A stretch of 64,000 bases of DNA from Neptunomonas japonica DSM 18939. Lineage in GTDB: Bacteria; Pseudomonadota; Gammaproteobacteria; Pseudomonadales; Balneatricaceae. A program made the translations under genes and the position numbers. The stretch spans positions 1-64,000 of the forward strand of contig NZ_AUGR01000019.1 in assembly GCF_000422765.1 (NCBI RefSeq), read 5' to 3'. This document shows positions 42,669 through 49,842 of the stretch, one piece after another (within the stretch, counting starts at the first letter, position 1; each line of letters starts with the position of its first letter). The notes under the pieces were generated by a model, which did not search any database, had not been told where the DNA came from, and saw nothing but the letters and a program-made list of their open reading frames with translations.

Positions 42669-42957
42669 ATAAAAACCATTCGCGCCGTAACCCTAACGCC
42701 ATGCTCCCCAGTAAATAAGGAGTAAAGCTAGTAGTTTATGCATGTGGAGCACTTTAGTAGTGCTGACAATCTGCTCGACTTAAAAATGCACCAATGACAC
42801 GCCCCATTGATACTTCCCTAGCAAAATACCAAACACACAAAGCAGTTTCAAGCTAGTATTTACAGATTATAATATCACCGCATACAAGTGTTGTGATAAG
42901 AGTAAAAGCTAATTGCTTTACATGCTGTCACGTTTAATTTATTTCAGGAGATATTCA

Positions 42958-43134
42958 ATGAATAGCGACAACGAAGAAAAAAAAACTTGCTACAGAGCTT
43001 ATTGCATTAGTCATGATTGGGAGGGAATGTCTCAGCATGAAGAGAAAGATGCAATAAAAGATTTAGAAAGCCATAAAAATGATCCTTCTAAGGGCCCTCA
43101 TGAAAACACTGGAATTACATCGTACGAATGCTAA
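42958..43134 (+). CDS. Small charged hypothetical protein (58 aa)
   Basis: The ATG at 42958 has AGGAG 8 bp upstream. The 58-residue product is rich in Glu, Lys and Asp (MNSDNEEKKTCYRAYCISHD) and has four cysteines. No hydrophobic segment is present. It lies in the AT-rich accessory zone, just before a mobile-element-like hairpin. No family is recognised. Confidence 0.6.
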   Translation: MNSDNEEKKTCYRAYCISHDWEGMSQHEEKDAIKDLESHKNDPSKGPHENTGITSYEC

Positions 43135-43155
43135 TTCATATCCCTCAGCATAAAA

Positions 43156-43214
43156 GGGGACGGAGGTATTTAAAAATGTACAAGTGTTGGTTAAAAAACA
43201 ATACCTCCGTCCTC
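43156..43214. repeat. Inverted-repeat element, MITE-like hairpin
   Basis: GGGGACGGAGGTATT (43156-43170) and AATACCTCCGTCCTC (43200-43214) pair over 15 bp with one mismatch. A 29-nt AT-rich loop separates them. The GGGGACGGAGGTATTTAAAA type of arm is reminiscent of short palindromic elements mobilised by IS200/Y1-type transposases. No transposase gene is in the window and I cannot see the copy number. Confidence 0.6.
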
Positions 43215-43322
43215 ATTATTTCTACAACAAGGGAATAATTTTGACATTTAATTTATATAAAAAGAAATCATCATGTCGTTTAAAGGCATAAGAATAAATG
43301 TTTAAATTAACAAGGAGTCTCT

Positions 43323-44525
43323 ATGAGAGATATTCGAATATTCTTCGGCTACAACTTTTTGTTATTGCTGCTAACTCTAACAAGCTGCCAAGTCTATGCA
43401 GATATAAAAGCGGACATTTTTGCTAAAGCTCGTATTGAACTGCTTCAGAACAGAATTGATTCACTTAAGGAACAAATAAAGTGCAAAAACGATTACCCAG
43501 AAAATTATAAGCAGCAAACTAACTGCATGAAAAAGCTCGCCGATACTTATATGAATATTAAACTCCCTGCATCTTTAGGAGATAAATTGGCGAAGCTAAT
43601 CAAGCCTGATGTGGGAAAAATTACAACCCAGTGTATAAATGAGTTAGGAGATGCAGCACTTCCAGCTGAAATTTCAAACTGCAAAGGAAAAACAGTTGGT
43701 AAATTTTTCCAAACAGTAGCTTTAATAAGATCTGGCACCGTCCCAGAATCATACTTTGATCCTGAATACTCGGAAAATGCAAATACAGATTTAACAAACC
43801 AGATGGGCGTTTTACAAAAACAGGTTGAATCCTTTCAAGAACGCCTTAGGCAGAAGGCCCTAGTCTTGTTCACGGACATGGAGTGTGAAGCTAGTGAACA
43901 AACGGATGCGTGGAAACGTAGGCCGGATTGCCAACATCGATATAACCTCGAAGCACCTGTAGGCTATCAATATTGCAAGTCAATCAGCGAGACAGGTAAA
44001 GGAAGCCGACCTAATAAAGACAATGCAGTAAAACTTACATGGGAATATATCTATTTTGACGATGTCGCTTTTAATGATGGTACGAAAAAAGTGAAAGGTC
44101 GATACGTCGTTACACATGCTACTGGTGGACCTTGGTATGACAAATATTCAGCTGTGTCGCGTGCCCAGGCGGTTATCCTTTTCACTAACATAAATTCTAG
44201 TAGATCTGGACTTATGAGTATCGGTTGTTATACCCCTCCTAAAGCAACCCTGCCTCTACCAGAAGCACCAACACCCGAGTCTTCTCCTTACATGGATATC
44301 AGCATGAATGTGAAGAATAATCCAGATGTTGCGCATACTGGAACTTTAACTATTAGTGCAGAAGGTGTTCCACCTTATTCTATCAATTATCTTGTAGAGG
44401 CATTAAGAGAGGATAAATGGCACGAAGTACTAAAAGGAAACATCAAACTTACTAAGCCCTCCAGCACAACTATACGTGATGTTTATTGGTATAAAGCAGA
44501 AGGATGGCGAGTAAAAAGGCTCTAA
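43323..44525 (+). CDS. Secreted or lipoprotein-type hypothetical protein (accessory gene)
   Basis: This is a 400-residue protein. The N terminus is a signal peptide (FGYNFLLLLLTLTSC), with a lipobox-like LTSC at 20-22 and an alternative signal-peptidase-I site after VYA. The mature part has coiled-coil helices and six or more cysteines in the first half, followed by a beta-rich domain (LTWEYIYFDDVAFNDGTKKV). A Pro-rich segment separates a C-terminal Ig-like part. It ends 50 bp before an attC-like site, so it may itself be the gene of an integron cassette. Function unknown. Confidence 0.72.
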   Translation: MRDIRIFFGYNFLLLLLTLTSCQVYADIKADIFAKARIELLQNRIDSLKEQIKCKNDYPENYKQQTNCMKKLADTYMNIKLPASLGDKLAKLIKPDVGKITTQCINELGDAALPAEISNCKGKTVGKFFQTVALIRSGTVPESYFDPEYSENANTDLTNQMGVLQKQVESFQERLRQKALVLFTDMECEASEQTDAWKRRPDCQHRYNLEAPVGYQYCKSISETGKGSRPNKDNAVKLTWEYIYFDDVAFNDGTKKVKGRYVVTHATGGPWYDKYSAVSRAQAVILFTNINSSRSGLMSIGCYTPPKATLPLPEAPTPESSPYMDISMNVKNNPDVAHTGTLTISAEGVPPYSINYLVEALREDKWHEVLKGNIKLTKPSSTTIRDVYWYKAEGWRVKRL

Positions 44526-44573
44526 ATTAAGATGCATGCACTGCACTTTGTGACGCTACATTCTAGCAATCTC

Positions 44574-44666
44574 ACATAACAAGGCAAATCCACTTGGACT
44601 GCCAAAAGCCGCGCCGCTCGTTCCTCGCTTTGCAGCTTTTGGCATACAGTGATTTACGGCGTTAGC
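44574..44666 (+). other. attC-like recombination site 1 (integron cassette site)
   Basis: The site starts with CATAAC (44575-44580) and ends with GTTAG (44661-44665), the R''/R' core pattern. Between them the two sides pair: TGCCAAAAGC (44600-44609) with GCTTTTGGCA (44635-44644), and AAATC (44586-44590) with GATTT (44651-44655). Unpaired bases offset the arms, as in attC hairpins. The crossover G^TT would be at 44661/44662. No integrase gene is in the window. Confidence 0.7.
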
Positions 44667-44680
44667 GAAAGGGGAATAAT

Positions 44681-44926
44681 ATGAAGAAAAAGCTAGATGC
44701 ACTATCTCCAATTGGAGATCCCATAATTTTAGACAAGCATTACACTCAAGTAATAACCTATATGTACCCTGGCCCTCTACCTTGCACATCCGGAATACAG
44801 ACAGGGTGTTCTGATATAGTTAATGCTGGAGATATATTAGGAATTGGTTCATTTTGCGATTATGCAGTAGTTTGTGCTGGATTAACTGTAACAATTTTCT
44901 ATAACCGCTTTTTACTTGGAACTTAA
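44681..44926 (+). CDS. Small hypothetical protein (cassette gene 2a)
   Basis: This 81-residue protein is encoded 19 bp after the crossover position of attC site 1, with AGGGG upstream of the ATG. It contains four cysteines and short hydrophobic stretches (YAVVCAGLTVTIFYNRFLL). A short PAAR-like feel (DIVNAGDILGIGSFC) is present but not enough to call a family. It shares a cassette-like unit with the next gene. Confidence 0.6.
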   Translation: MKKKLDALSPIGDPIILDKHYTQVITYMYPGPLPCTSGIQTGCSDIVNAGDILGIGSFCDYAVVCAGLTVTIFYNRFLLGT

Positions 44927-44944
44927 ATAAATTTTGGAGTTATA

Positions 44945-45292
44945 ATGAAAAAAAATATTTTTATAGCAATACCATTTATCATGTTTACAGTTAGCGCCTC
45001 ACTCTCCTATGCTGCATCACCTAGCCGAGGAATAGGTTCGCCAGTAGTTCCCGTTGATAAATCCACTGGTTCTCTTAAAAAAGGAAAACCTGCGGTAATT
45101 TTGAAGAAATTACCAGTATCAACAACTGTTCATTACGATAAGTTCGGGCAGGTAAAAAGCACAACTACAGAGTATAAATGGAAACCACAAATTCCAGAAA
45201 AAGGGAAACCTGCAATTATCCTGAAAAAATTACCTGTTAGTGAAACAGTAAAAAATGGAAAAGTAATAAAGAGAACGTACGAGCATCGCTAA
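44945..45292 (+). CDS. Secreted repeat protein (cassette gene 2b)
   Basis: This is a 115-residue protein with a signal peptide (IFIAIPFIMFTVSASLSYA, cleavage after YA). The mature part has two copies of KGKPAVILKKLPVSTTV (second copy KGKPAIILKKLPVSETV), separated by a Lys/Thr-rich linker. The stop codon TAA is part of the R'' sequence of the next attC-like site, as in many integron cassettes. Function unknown. Confidence 0.7.
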   Translation: MKKNIFIAIPFIMFTVSASLSYAASPSRGIGSPVVPVDKSTGSLKKGKPAVILKKLPVSTTVHYDKFGQVKSTTTEYKWKPQIPEKGKPAIILKKLPVSETVKNGKVIKRTYEHR

Positions 45293-45376
45293 TGTGCCGT
45301 TTTTGTGTATTGGCTTCGCCAATTCTTACACAAAAACGTCCCACCATTTCACGCAGCTTACTTAGGCGTTAGTTGC
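45286..45376 (+). other. attC-like recombination site 2
   Basis: R'' TCGCTAA (45286-45292) is the exact complement of the cassette start TTAGCGA (44662-44668), as expected for a cassette whose ends come from one circular site. The central hairpin is perfect: CGTTTTTGTGT (45298-45308) with ACACAAAAACG (45328-45338), topped by TTGGC/GCCAA. R' GCGTTAG lies at 45366-45372, with crossover G^TT at 45368/45369. Confidence 0.75.
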
Positions 45377-45390
45377 TAATGGAGTAAGTT

Positions 45391-45948
45391 ATGGAAACTA
45401 AAGATATATTAATGTTAATAATTGGAGCTTATGGTGCAATTTTATCAACATTTTTGCTTGTTAAGGGGTTATTAAGTAACCGTCCAAGTTTAACCTTTAT
45501 ACATGAATTTGGTTCAAATGAAGATGGGTTTTATATTGAAATTATAGCGACTAACTCTAGTGATAAGCCAATAGATTTAGTCTCATTAAGTTATTTTTTG
45601 GGAGCATCTAAAGCTGAGCGAGAAGTATTATCAGGACATACAGTTTCTCTTGAGCCTCAAAAAAGTCATAAATTTAGAGTTTCACTAAACAAAGAAGTTG
45701 AATTGACTTTATTGATTGAAGAGTTTCTCTTCAAAACGTCACAAGGCAAAGAATTACCGTATAAATTAAATCGTTCAATTTTTGAGGATTTAAGAATGTA
45801 CATATTCCTGAGAGACACACCTGAAATATTTTTAGCACTTGAAAAGCTTAATAAACTTCATACTGAAATCGAAGTTCAATCAGAAAAAGGGCTGAAGGAA
45901 GCTGATAATCTCATTAAGCAATTCGAATCAATTGGAGAAAGCAACTAA
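45391..45948 (+). CDS. Membrane-anchored hypothetical protein (cassette gene 3)
   Basis: This 185-residue protein starts 22 bp after the crossover of attC site 2, with GGAG upstream. One hydrophobic segment (about 6-28, LMLIIGAYGAILSTFLLVKG) is followed by a beta-rich soluble domain and a helical C terminus. GCAACTAACGC at 45941-45951 overlaps its stop codon and is the exact reverse complement of GCGTTAGTTGC at 45366-45376, which flanks the gene upstream. This is the cassette-end signature. The protein itself has no known motif. Confidence 0.7.
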   Translation: METKDILMLIIGAYGAILSTFLLVKGLLSNRPSLTFIHEFGSNEDGFYIEIIATNSSDKPIDLVSLSYFLGASKAEREVLSGHTVSLEPQKSHKFRVSLNKEVELTLLIEEFLFKTSQGKELPYKLNRSIFEDLRMYIFLRDTPEIFLALEKLNKLHTEIEVQSEKGLKEADNLIKQFESIGESN

Positions 45949-45960
45949 CGCGGCGTTGTG
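45941..45960 (+). other. Degenerate attC-like site 3 (collapsed)
   Basis: GCAACTAACGC is followed directly by GGCGTTGTGC. It holds an R''-like and an R'-like core (AACGC/GCGTT) with almost nothing between them, instead of the usual 50-120-bp stem. I infer a deleted attC that closes the cassette group, or the recombination point with phage DNA. Confidence 0.45.
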
Positions 45961-46003
45961 CCCTATTCGATATACCTATTAGAAAGACGCCACATATATA
46001 AAA

Positions 46004-46222
46004 ATGAGAATATCTAAAAAGAACCAACTAAAACTGAAAACCACTGCACTGCTATTAGTGACATTGTTTTTAATGATAGTAGGGGCAGATTATGTCGCCG
46101 ACTATTTTGGCGGCAGTGGTCATGTCCCTGAATGGGCTTACTACCTATCTATGATATCTTTTGCAATACCAGTCTCTTATGCCGCTAGTGCTTGTGTAAA
46201 AGCGTTTGACGATAATGATTGA
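46004..46222 (+). CDS. Small two-segment membrane protein
   Basis: This is a 72-residue protein with two hydrophobic segments (about 14-32, LLLVTLFLMIVGADYV, and 44-62, YLSMISFAIPVSYAASACV). A Lys-rich N terminus points to an inside-first topology. It lies after the collapsed attC-like site, before the Mor gene. No Shine-Dalgarno is obvious. A holin-like role is conceivable because of its place and length, but the sequence does not prove it. Confidence 0.55.
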   Translation: MRISKKNQLKLKTTALLLVTLFLMIVGADYVADYFGGSGHVPEWAYYLSMISFAIPVSYAASACVKAFDDND

Positions 46223-46312
46223 TAGTAGAGAATAATTCGAAGTCATAATTTTTCCGCTTTAGTTTCTAAACAAACAAAACCGCCAACAAATAATATTTTT
46301 TTCTAACGCGAC

Positions 46313-46350
46313 GCCCCCTTACACTGAACAGCATCACTCGGGGGCTGTTC
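46313..46350 (+). promoter_or_regulatory. Interleaved stems upstream of the Mor start (possible pseudoknot)
   Basis: GCCCCC (46313-46318) can pair with GGGGGC (46340-46345), and GAACAG (46326-46331) with CTGTTC (46345-46350). The two stems interleave, so they either form a pseudoknot or exclude each other. GGGGG lies 8 nt before the Mor ATG (46353) and is the only SD-like sequence there, so pairing would cover it. Confidence 0.45.
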
Positions 46351-46352
46351 GT

Positions 46353-46805
46353 ATGACAACTCAAATCGCTCAATTACAAAGCTTGCTGCCTGCTTCTATC
46401 CATGAAGTGGCAACAGTCATTGGCATGCCTGCGACATTGCGGCTGGTCGAGCGTTTTGGGGGTACTACCCTGCCACTCCCCACCGGTGCTAACCGAAATG
46501 GCCGCATTTATTTACGTGCGCTCGCTAAACAGATTGGCGATGATGATGCACAAAAACTAGCTCACCACTGTGCCGGTGAACCACTCTATATCCCCCGATG
46601 TGATGCCGCCTTACGACGCATCCGAGACTTAAGTATTTGTGATCAATTTGATGTCATTGTGCGTGAAGGAATAACAGCCAATAAGGCCGTCGTGAAGCTA
46701 GCTCTAGAATATAAACTTACAGATCGCTGGATATGGTCTATCCTTCAGAAAAAGGCATTACATTCTTTCAACCAACCCAGTTTAGAATTGGACCTCTTTT
46801 CTTAA
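46353..46805 (+). CDS. Mor family middle/late transcription activator
   Basis: This 150-residue protein matches the Mor/C activator family of Mu-like phages: a helical N-terminal part (LPASIHEVATVIGMPATLRL VERFGG), a beta strip with GRIYLRALAKQIGDDDAQKL and a C-terminal helix-turn-helix with GITANKAVVKLALEYKLTDR. Mor activates the middle or late promoters. In this element it is followed by a small protein and then by accessory genes, not by a lysis cassette. Confidence 0.87.
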   Translation: MTTQIAQLQSLLPASIHEVATVIGMPATLRLVERFGGTTLPLPTGANRNGRIYLRALAKQIGDDDAQKLAHHCAGEPLYIPRCDAALRRIRDLSICDQFDVIVREGITANKAVVKLALEYKLTDRWIWSILQKKALHSFNQPSLELDLFS

Positions 46806-46831
46806 ATACCAGCATTTTGCACGGAGGCAAT

Positions 46832-47173
46832 ATGTTTAAAGTAATCACATCAGATGATCATACGCACCACTTCCGCTATAACCCTCAAAACCAAATGCTC
46901 AGCGTTAACCACAAAGCCAAGCAACGCAAAGGCGTACCCATCGATAAAATCCTCCACGGCCAACATCTACATTTAAGAGACACCATCTTCCCGTTCTGGG
47001 GTAATAACGAAGCAGGCGTTAGCACCGGCCCAGGCACAGAAGCTTATGCGGCTACCCAGCAACTTGGTGCTGAAGAAAGAAACATCGAAGCACGGCGCTT
47101 CTTAGGATTAAGTGCAGAGGATGAAACAGAGGTAATCGAGATCATGAACCAGTTTTTAACTGACGGCGTGTAA
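46832..47173 (+). CDS. Small phage protein downstream of Mor
   Basis: The ATG at 46832 has GGAGG 6 bp upstream; longer in-frame starts lie inside the Mor gene. The 113-residue product (MFKVITSDDHTHHFRYNPQN, later QLGAEERNIEARRFLGLSAE) is soluble and mixed alpha/beta, with no known motif. It belongs to the phage and precedes the KAP module. Confidence 0.7.
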   Translation: MFKVITSDDHTHHFRYNPQNQMLSVNHKAKQRKGVPIDKILHGQHLHLRDTIFPFWGNNEAGVSTGPGTEAYAATQQLGAEERNIEARRFLGLSAEDETEVIEIMNQFLTDGV

Positions 47174-47301
47174 GGCGTTTTAAGGGCATGGATCAGTAAA
47201 GGCGGCTGTTGATACGTATTTAGTCTGGAAAGGATTTCTAACGCGGGTCTAACGGGGTAGGCTAATGTTTTTCATCAGATATCCATAATGCAAGGAAGTA
47301 C

Positions 47302-48675
47302 ATGAAGTATCATATCCCGGATGATTACGCTGTTTTTGAAGAGTATGGTTTTAATAACAACAACGATACCTTTAAACGAAAAGAAGTTGCAGATAGCCTT
47401 ACTAGCATCATTAGTAATTCAGACGACTCGCTTGTTATTAGTTTGGATGCTCCGTGGGGCGAAGGAAAAACAGCCTTTCTTCATATGTGGCAGAAAACAT
47501 TAAAAGACCAACATATTCCAGTAATCTATTTTGATGCTTTCAAAAATGATCATCATCAAGACCCATTCCCACCACTTTCAAGCGCTATATATGAACTTGC
47601 AAAAGAAAACCAACTATCAGGTGATGAAACTGCGAAGGCTTTCGCAGAAGGTGTTGGTAAGTTTCTAAAATCAGGAGTGATAGTTGGTTCTAAAGCTCTG
47701 ACTAGAATGGCTGCTCACCAACTATTTGGCGAGCCAGGGTTTGAAGGCATCGCAGAAGGTTTGTCTGATGACATATCAAATGAAATTGTGATTGGTGAAA
47801 AGTTCCTCAATTCCTATACAAACCAAGAAGCTACTATGCAAGCTTTTAATAAGTCACTGACAGTACTTGCTCGAGATCTATTAGATGAAAGCACAGTAGA
47901 AGGAGCTCCTACAGCTTCAAAAAACATTATTTTCATTATTGATGAACTAGACCGCTGCAGACCAGATTATGCTCTCGCTCTTATTGAATTAATAAAGCAT
48001 GTATTTTCTGCACAAGGGGTTTGTTTTGTATTGTCCATGAATAAACCCCAACTAGCTGAGTCTTTGAAGGTGATTTATGGAGCAGGTTTTGACTCACTTA
48101 CGTACTTAGATAAATTTATTCACATAACTACATCTCTACCGAAAGTCGGTGCTGATCAAGAAAAGCAGATATTTGTAGTTGATTACATAACCAATGCAGC
48201 TGCCAGCGCAGGCATAGAGCTCTACACTAACGATATAGATTTATTTAGACACTATTTCCATGCTTTAAACCTACCGTTAAGAGTAATGAACAAGTCAATA
48301 ATCAATTTCGGAATATATAACACGGTCAAAAAACACGAAATACTAAGGCATCCATCCGTTATTAAGATAACAATTGGCCTGTGTGTGCTGAAAGCTTATA
48401 AGCCAGATGTCTTTGAATACCTTAGTAATTTGCCTTTAACAAAAGAGTCTTCTGCATATGAGTTTTGCAAAGATAAACTTCCTCACTCTTTCTTTAGTGA
48501 CAAAGCAGGGAAAGATTGGCAACAAATTCTTAATGGGCCAAATAAACCCAGCCCATTAAGCCCTGATGGAAAAAGTAGAGCCGCATCATGGAGCAACTTG
48601 AACCCAGAGTGGTCGAGCTATAACAAAATGATTTATGACATATGCAGACCACTTAAATACTTTAATGTAGCCTAA
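47302..48675 (+). CDS. KAP family P-loop NTPase (accessory, candidate defence gene)
   Basis: This 457-residue protein has Walker A APWGEGKT (50-57) and Walker B IIFIIDELDRCRPDYA (209-224), followed by an LSMNKPQLAESLKVIYG sensor segment and FDSLTYLDKFIH. This order is typical of KAP NTPases (Kidins220/ARMS and PifA family). No membrane segment is inserted between the Walker motifs. PifA-type KAP proteins exclude phages, and KAP proteins recur in phage-borne defence loci. It lies in the position of Mu lysis or packaging genes and is probably a cargo gene. Defence is inference. Confidence 0.85.
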   Translation: MKYHIPDDYAVFEEYGFNNNNDTFKRKEVADSLTSIISNSDDSLVISLDAPWGEGKTAFLHMWQKTLKDQHIPVIYFDAFKNDHHQDPFPPLSSAIYELAKENQLSGDETAKAFAEGVGKFLKSGVIVGSKALTRMAAHQLFGEPGFEGIAEGLSDDISNEIVIGEKFLNSYTNQEATMQAFNKSLTVLARDLLDESTVEGAPTASKNIIFIIDELDRCRPDYALALIELIKHVFSAQGVCFVLSMNKPQLAESLKVIYGAGFDSLTYLDKFIHITTSLPKVGADQEKQIFVVDYITNAAASAGIELYTNDIDLFRHYFHALNLPLRVMNKSIINFGIYNTVKKHEILRHPSVIKITIGLCVLKAYKPDVFEYLSNLPLTKESSAYEFCKDKLPHSFFSDKAGKDWQQILNGPNKPSPLSPDGKSRAASWSNLNPEWSSYNKMIYDICRPLKYFNVA

Positions 48676-48803
48676 CCCCCTTGCTCCTTAACGTCACCCC
48701 TGCTCTTTTACAAGACTGCAGAAAATATTTTTCAGAGAAACTTACATCTGATAAAAACCTAAGGGGCTTAAAATGCACATCATATTTTTTTTTGAGAAAA
48801 AAG

Positions 48804-49784
48804 ATGCCTGAAGATAACAATATAAATCATTTAGATAACCCTCTAAGTGCTTGGAAGTTTCTGAAATCACCTAGTAGCTATAAATTTTTCAACTTGGGAA
48901 AAAGTATACTAGCATCGTGGGTAGGACTAATTACGGTTGTCACTTTAGTTATTTCCGCAATATTCACGATTACTGTTATACAATCAGTTTCATTAACAAG
49001 TGGTCACGTATCTACAATTGGAGATTTTATTTCTGGAATAGCAGGTGCTCTAGCATTTCTTTGGCTTGTTCACGGCTATCGAATGCAAAGAGTAGAGCTG
49101 CAACTACAAAGAAAAGAATTAGAATTACAGAGACACGCTCTAAACAACCAAGTAACTGAATTAAAGCAAATGTCTAAATTTGCCTCTTATGAACAAATAA
49201 ACAATTTACTTATAGATGCTAAAAAAGATATTCCTCTCGACACAGACATACATACTTCATTATCCGAATTGAAACGCATTCTCGCAAGTGAGCCTGTTAA
49301 ACAGCAATTAGAGGCACAGTCTATCTTTGGACTTCCATATGAAAAGTTCGACGCCCAATATATTGACCAGCTCAATACAGATGTCTTTGAAAAATACGTA
49401 CCGTTAGAAAAGTACTTTTCAAAGCTGAAAATGGCTATATCTGTATGTGTCTCTGCTGAACAAATTGATGATAACTCTAATTCAAATAATGATCTAAACA
49501 ATGACGTTCTTCCCGTTATCAATAAGCACCCGTTTCTCAAAGAGTACTCAAATAGCTATTCAGAGTGGTTATCATTCGAACGTGAGTACACAGGCTTGTT
49601 GTCTGCAGTTAAGCTGGTTAGTTCATGTTCTACTTTTTTAGGTGATAGGCCTTATTGGAATGAAAAACAGATCGCCGAAATGGAAAATAAAATCAGCACT
49701 CTAGTCCCGTTGATAGCGGAAGCTCGCTTACCAAGTCCCGAAATCATTTCTGTAGCTATAGAAGCTATTAAAAAACCTGAATAA
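48804..49784 (+). CDS. Two-segment membrane protein with coiled coil, partner of the KAP NTPase
   Basis: The ATG at 48804 (MPEDNNINHL) is preceded by a GAGAAAAAAG stretch; an upstream TTG (48681) could add 41 residues. The 326-residue product has two membrane segments (about 35-60, WVGLITVVTLVISAIFTITV, and 72-88, IAGALAFLWLVHG), then a coiled coil (QLQRKELELQRHALNNQVTE) and a helical soluble domain. It lies 128 bp after the KAP gene on the same strand. A KAP ATPase with a membrane partner resembles membrane-acting defence pairs. The role is inferred. Confidence 0.72.
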   Translation: MPEDNNINHLDNPLSAWKFLKSPSSYKFFNLGKSILASWVGLITVVTLVISAIFTITVIQSVSLTSGHVSTIGDFISGIAGALAFLWLVHGYRMQRVELQLQRKELELQRHALNNQVTELKQMSKFASYEQINNLLIDAKKDIPLDTDIHTSLSELKRILASEPVKQQLEAQSIFGLPYEKFDAQYIDQLNTDVFEKYVPLEKYFSKLKMAISVCVSAEQIDDNSNSNNDLNNDVLPVINKHPFLKEYSNSYSEWLSFEREYTGLLSAVKLVSSCSTFLGDRPYWNEKQIAEMENKISTLVPLIAEARLPSPEIISVAIEAIKKPE

Positions 49785-49814
49785 TCACCCACTGAACCCC
49801 TTCCTCTAATCCCT

Positions 49815-49842
49815 TGCCGCTAGATTCAATAATCTGGCGGCA
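49815..49842 (+). promoter_or_regulatory. Hairpin abutting the protease start codon
   Basis: TGCCGCTAGATT (49815-49826) pairs with AATCTGGCGGCA (49831-49842) over 12 bp with one U-G wobble and a CAAU loop. Its last base is the A of the protease ATG. The only SD-like bases (GGCGG) are in the stem. It could be a translational switch or the rest of a deletion boundary. Confidence 0.5.

Noticed and set aside
44556-44789. Minus-strand ORF across the attC-like site
   Set aside because: It runs across a structured recombination site and the start of a plus-strand gene; no ribosome-binding site.
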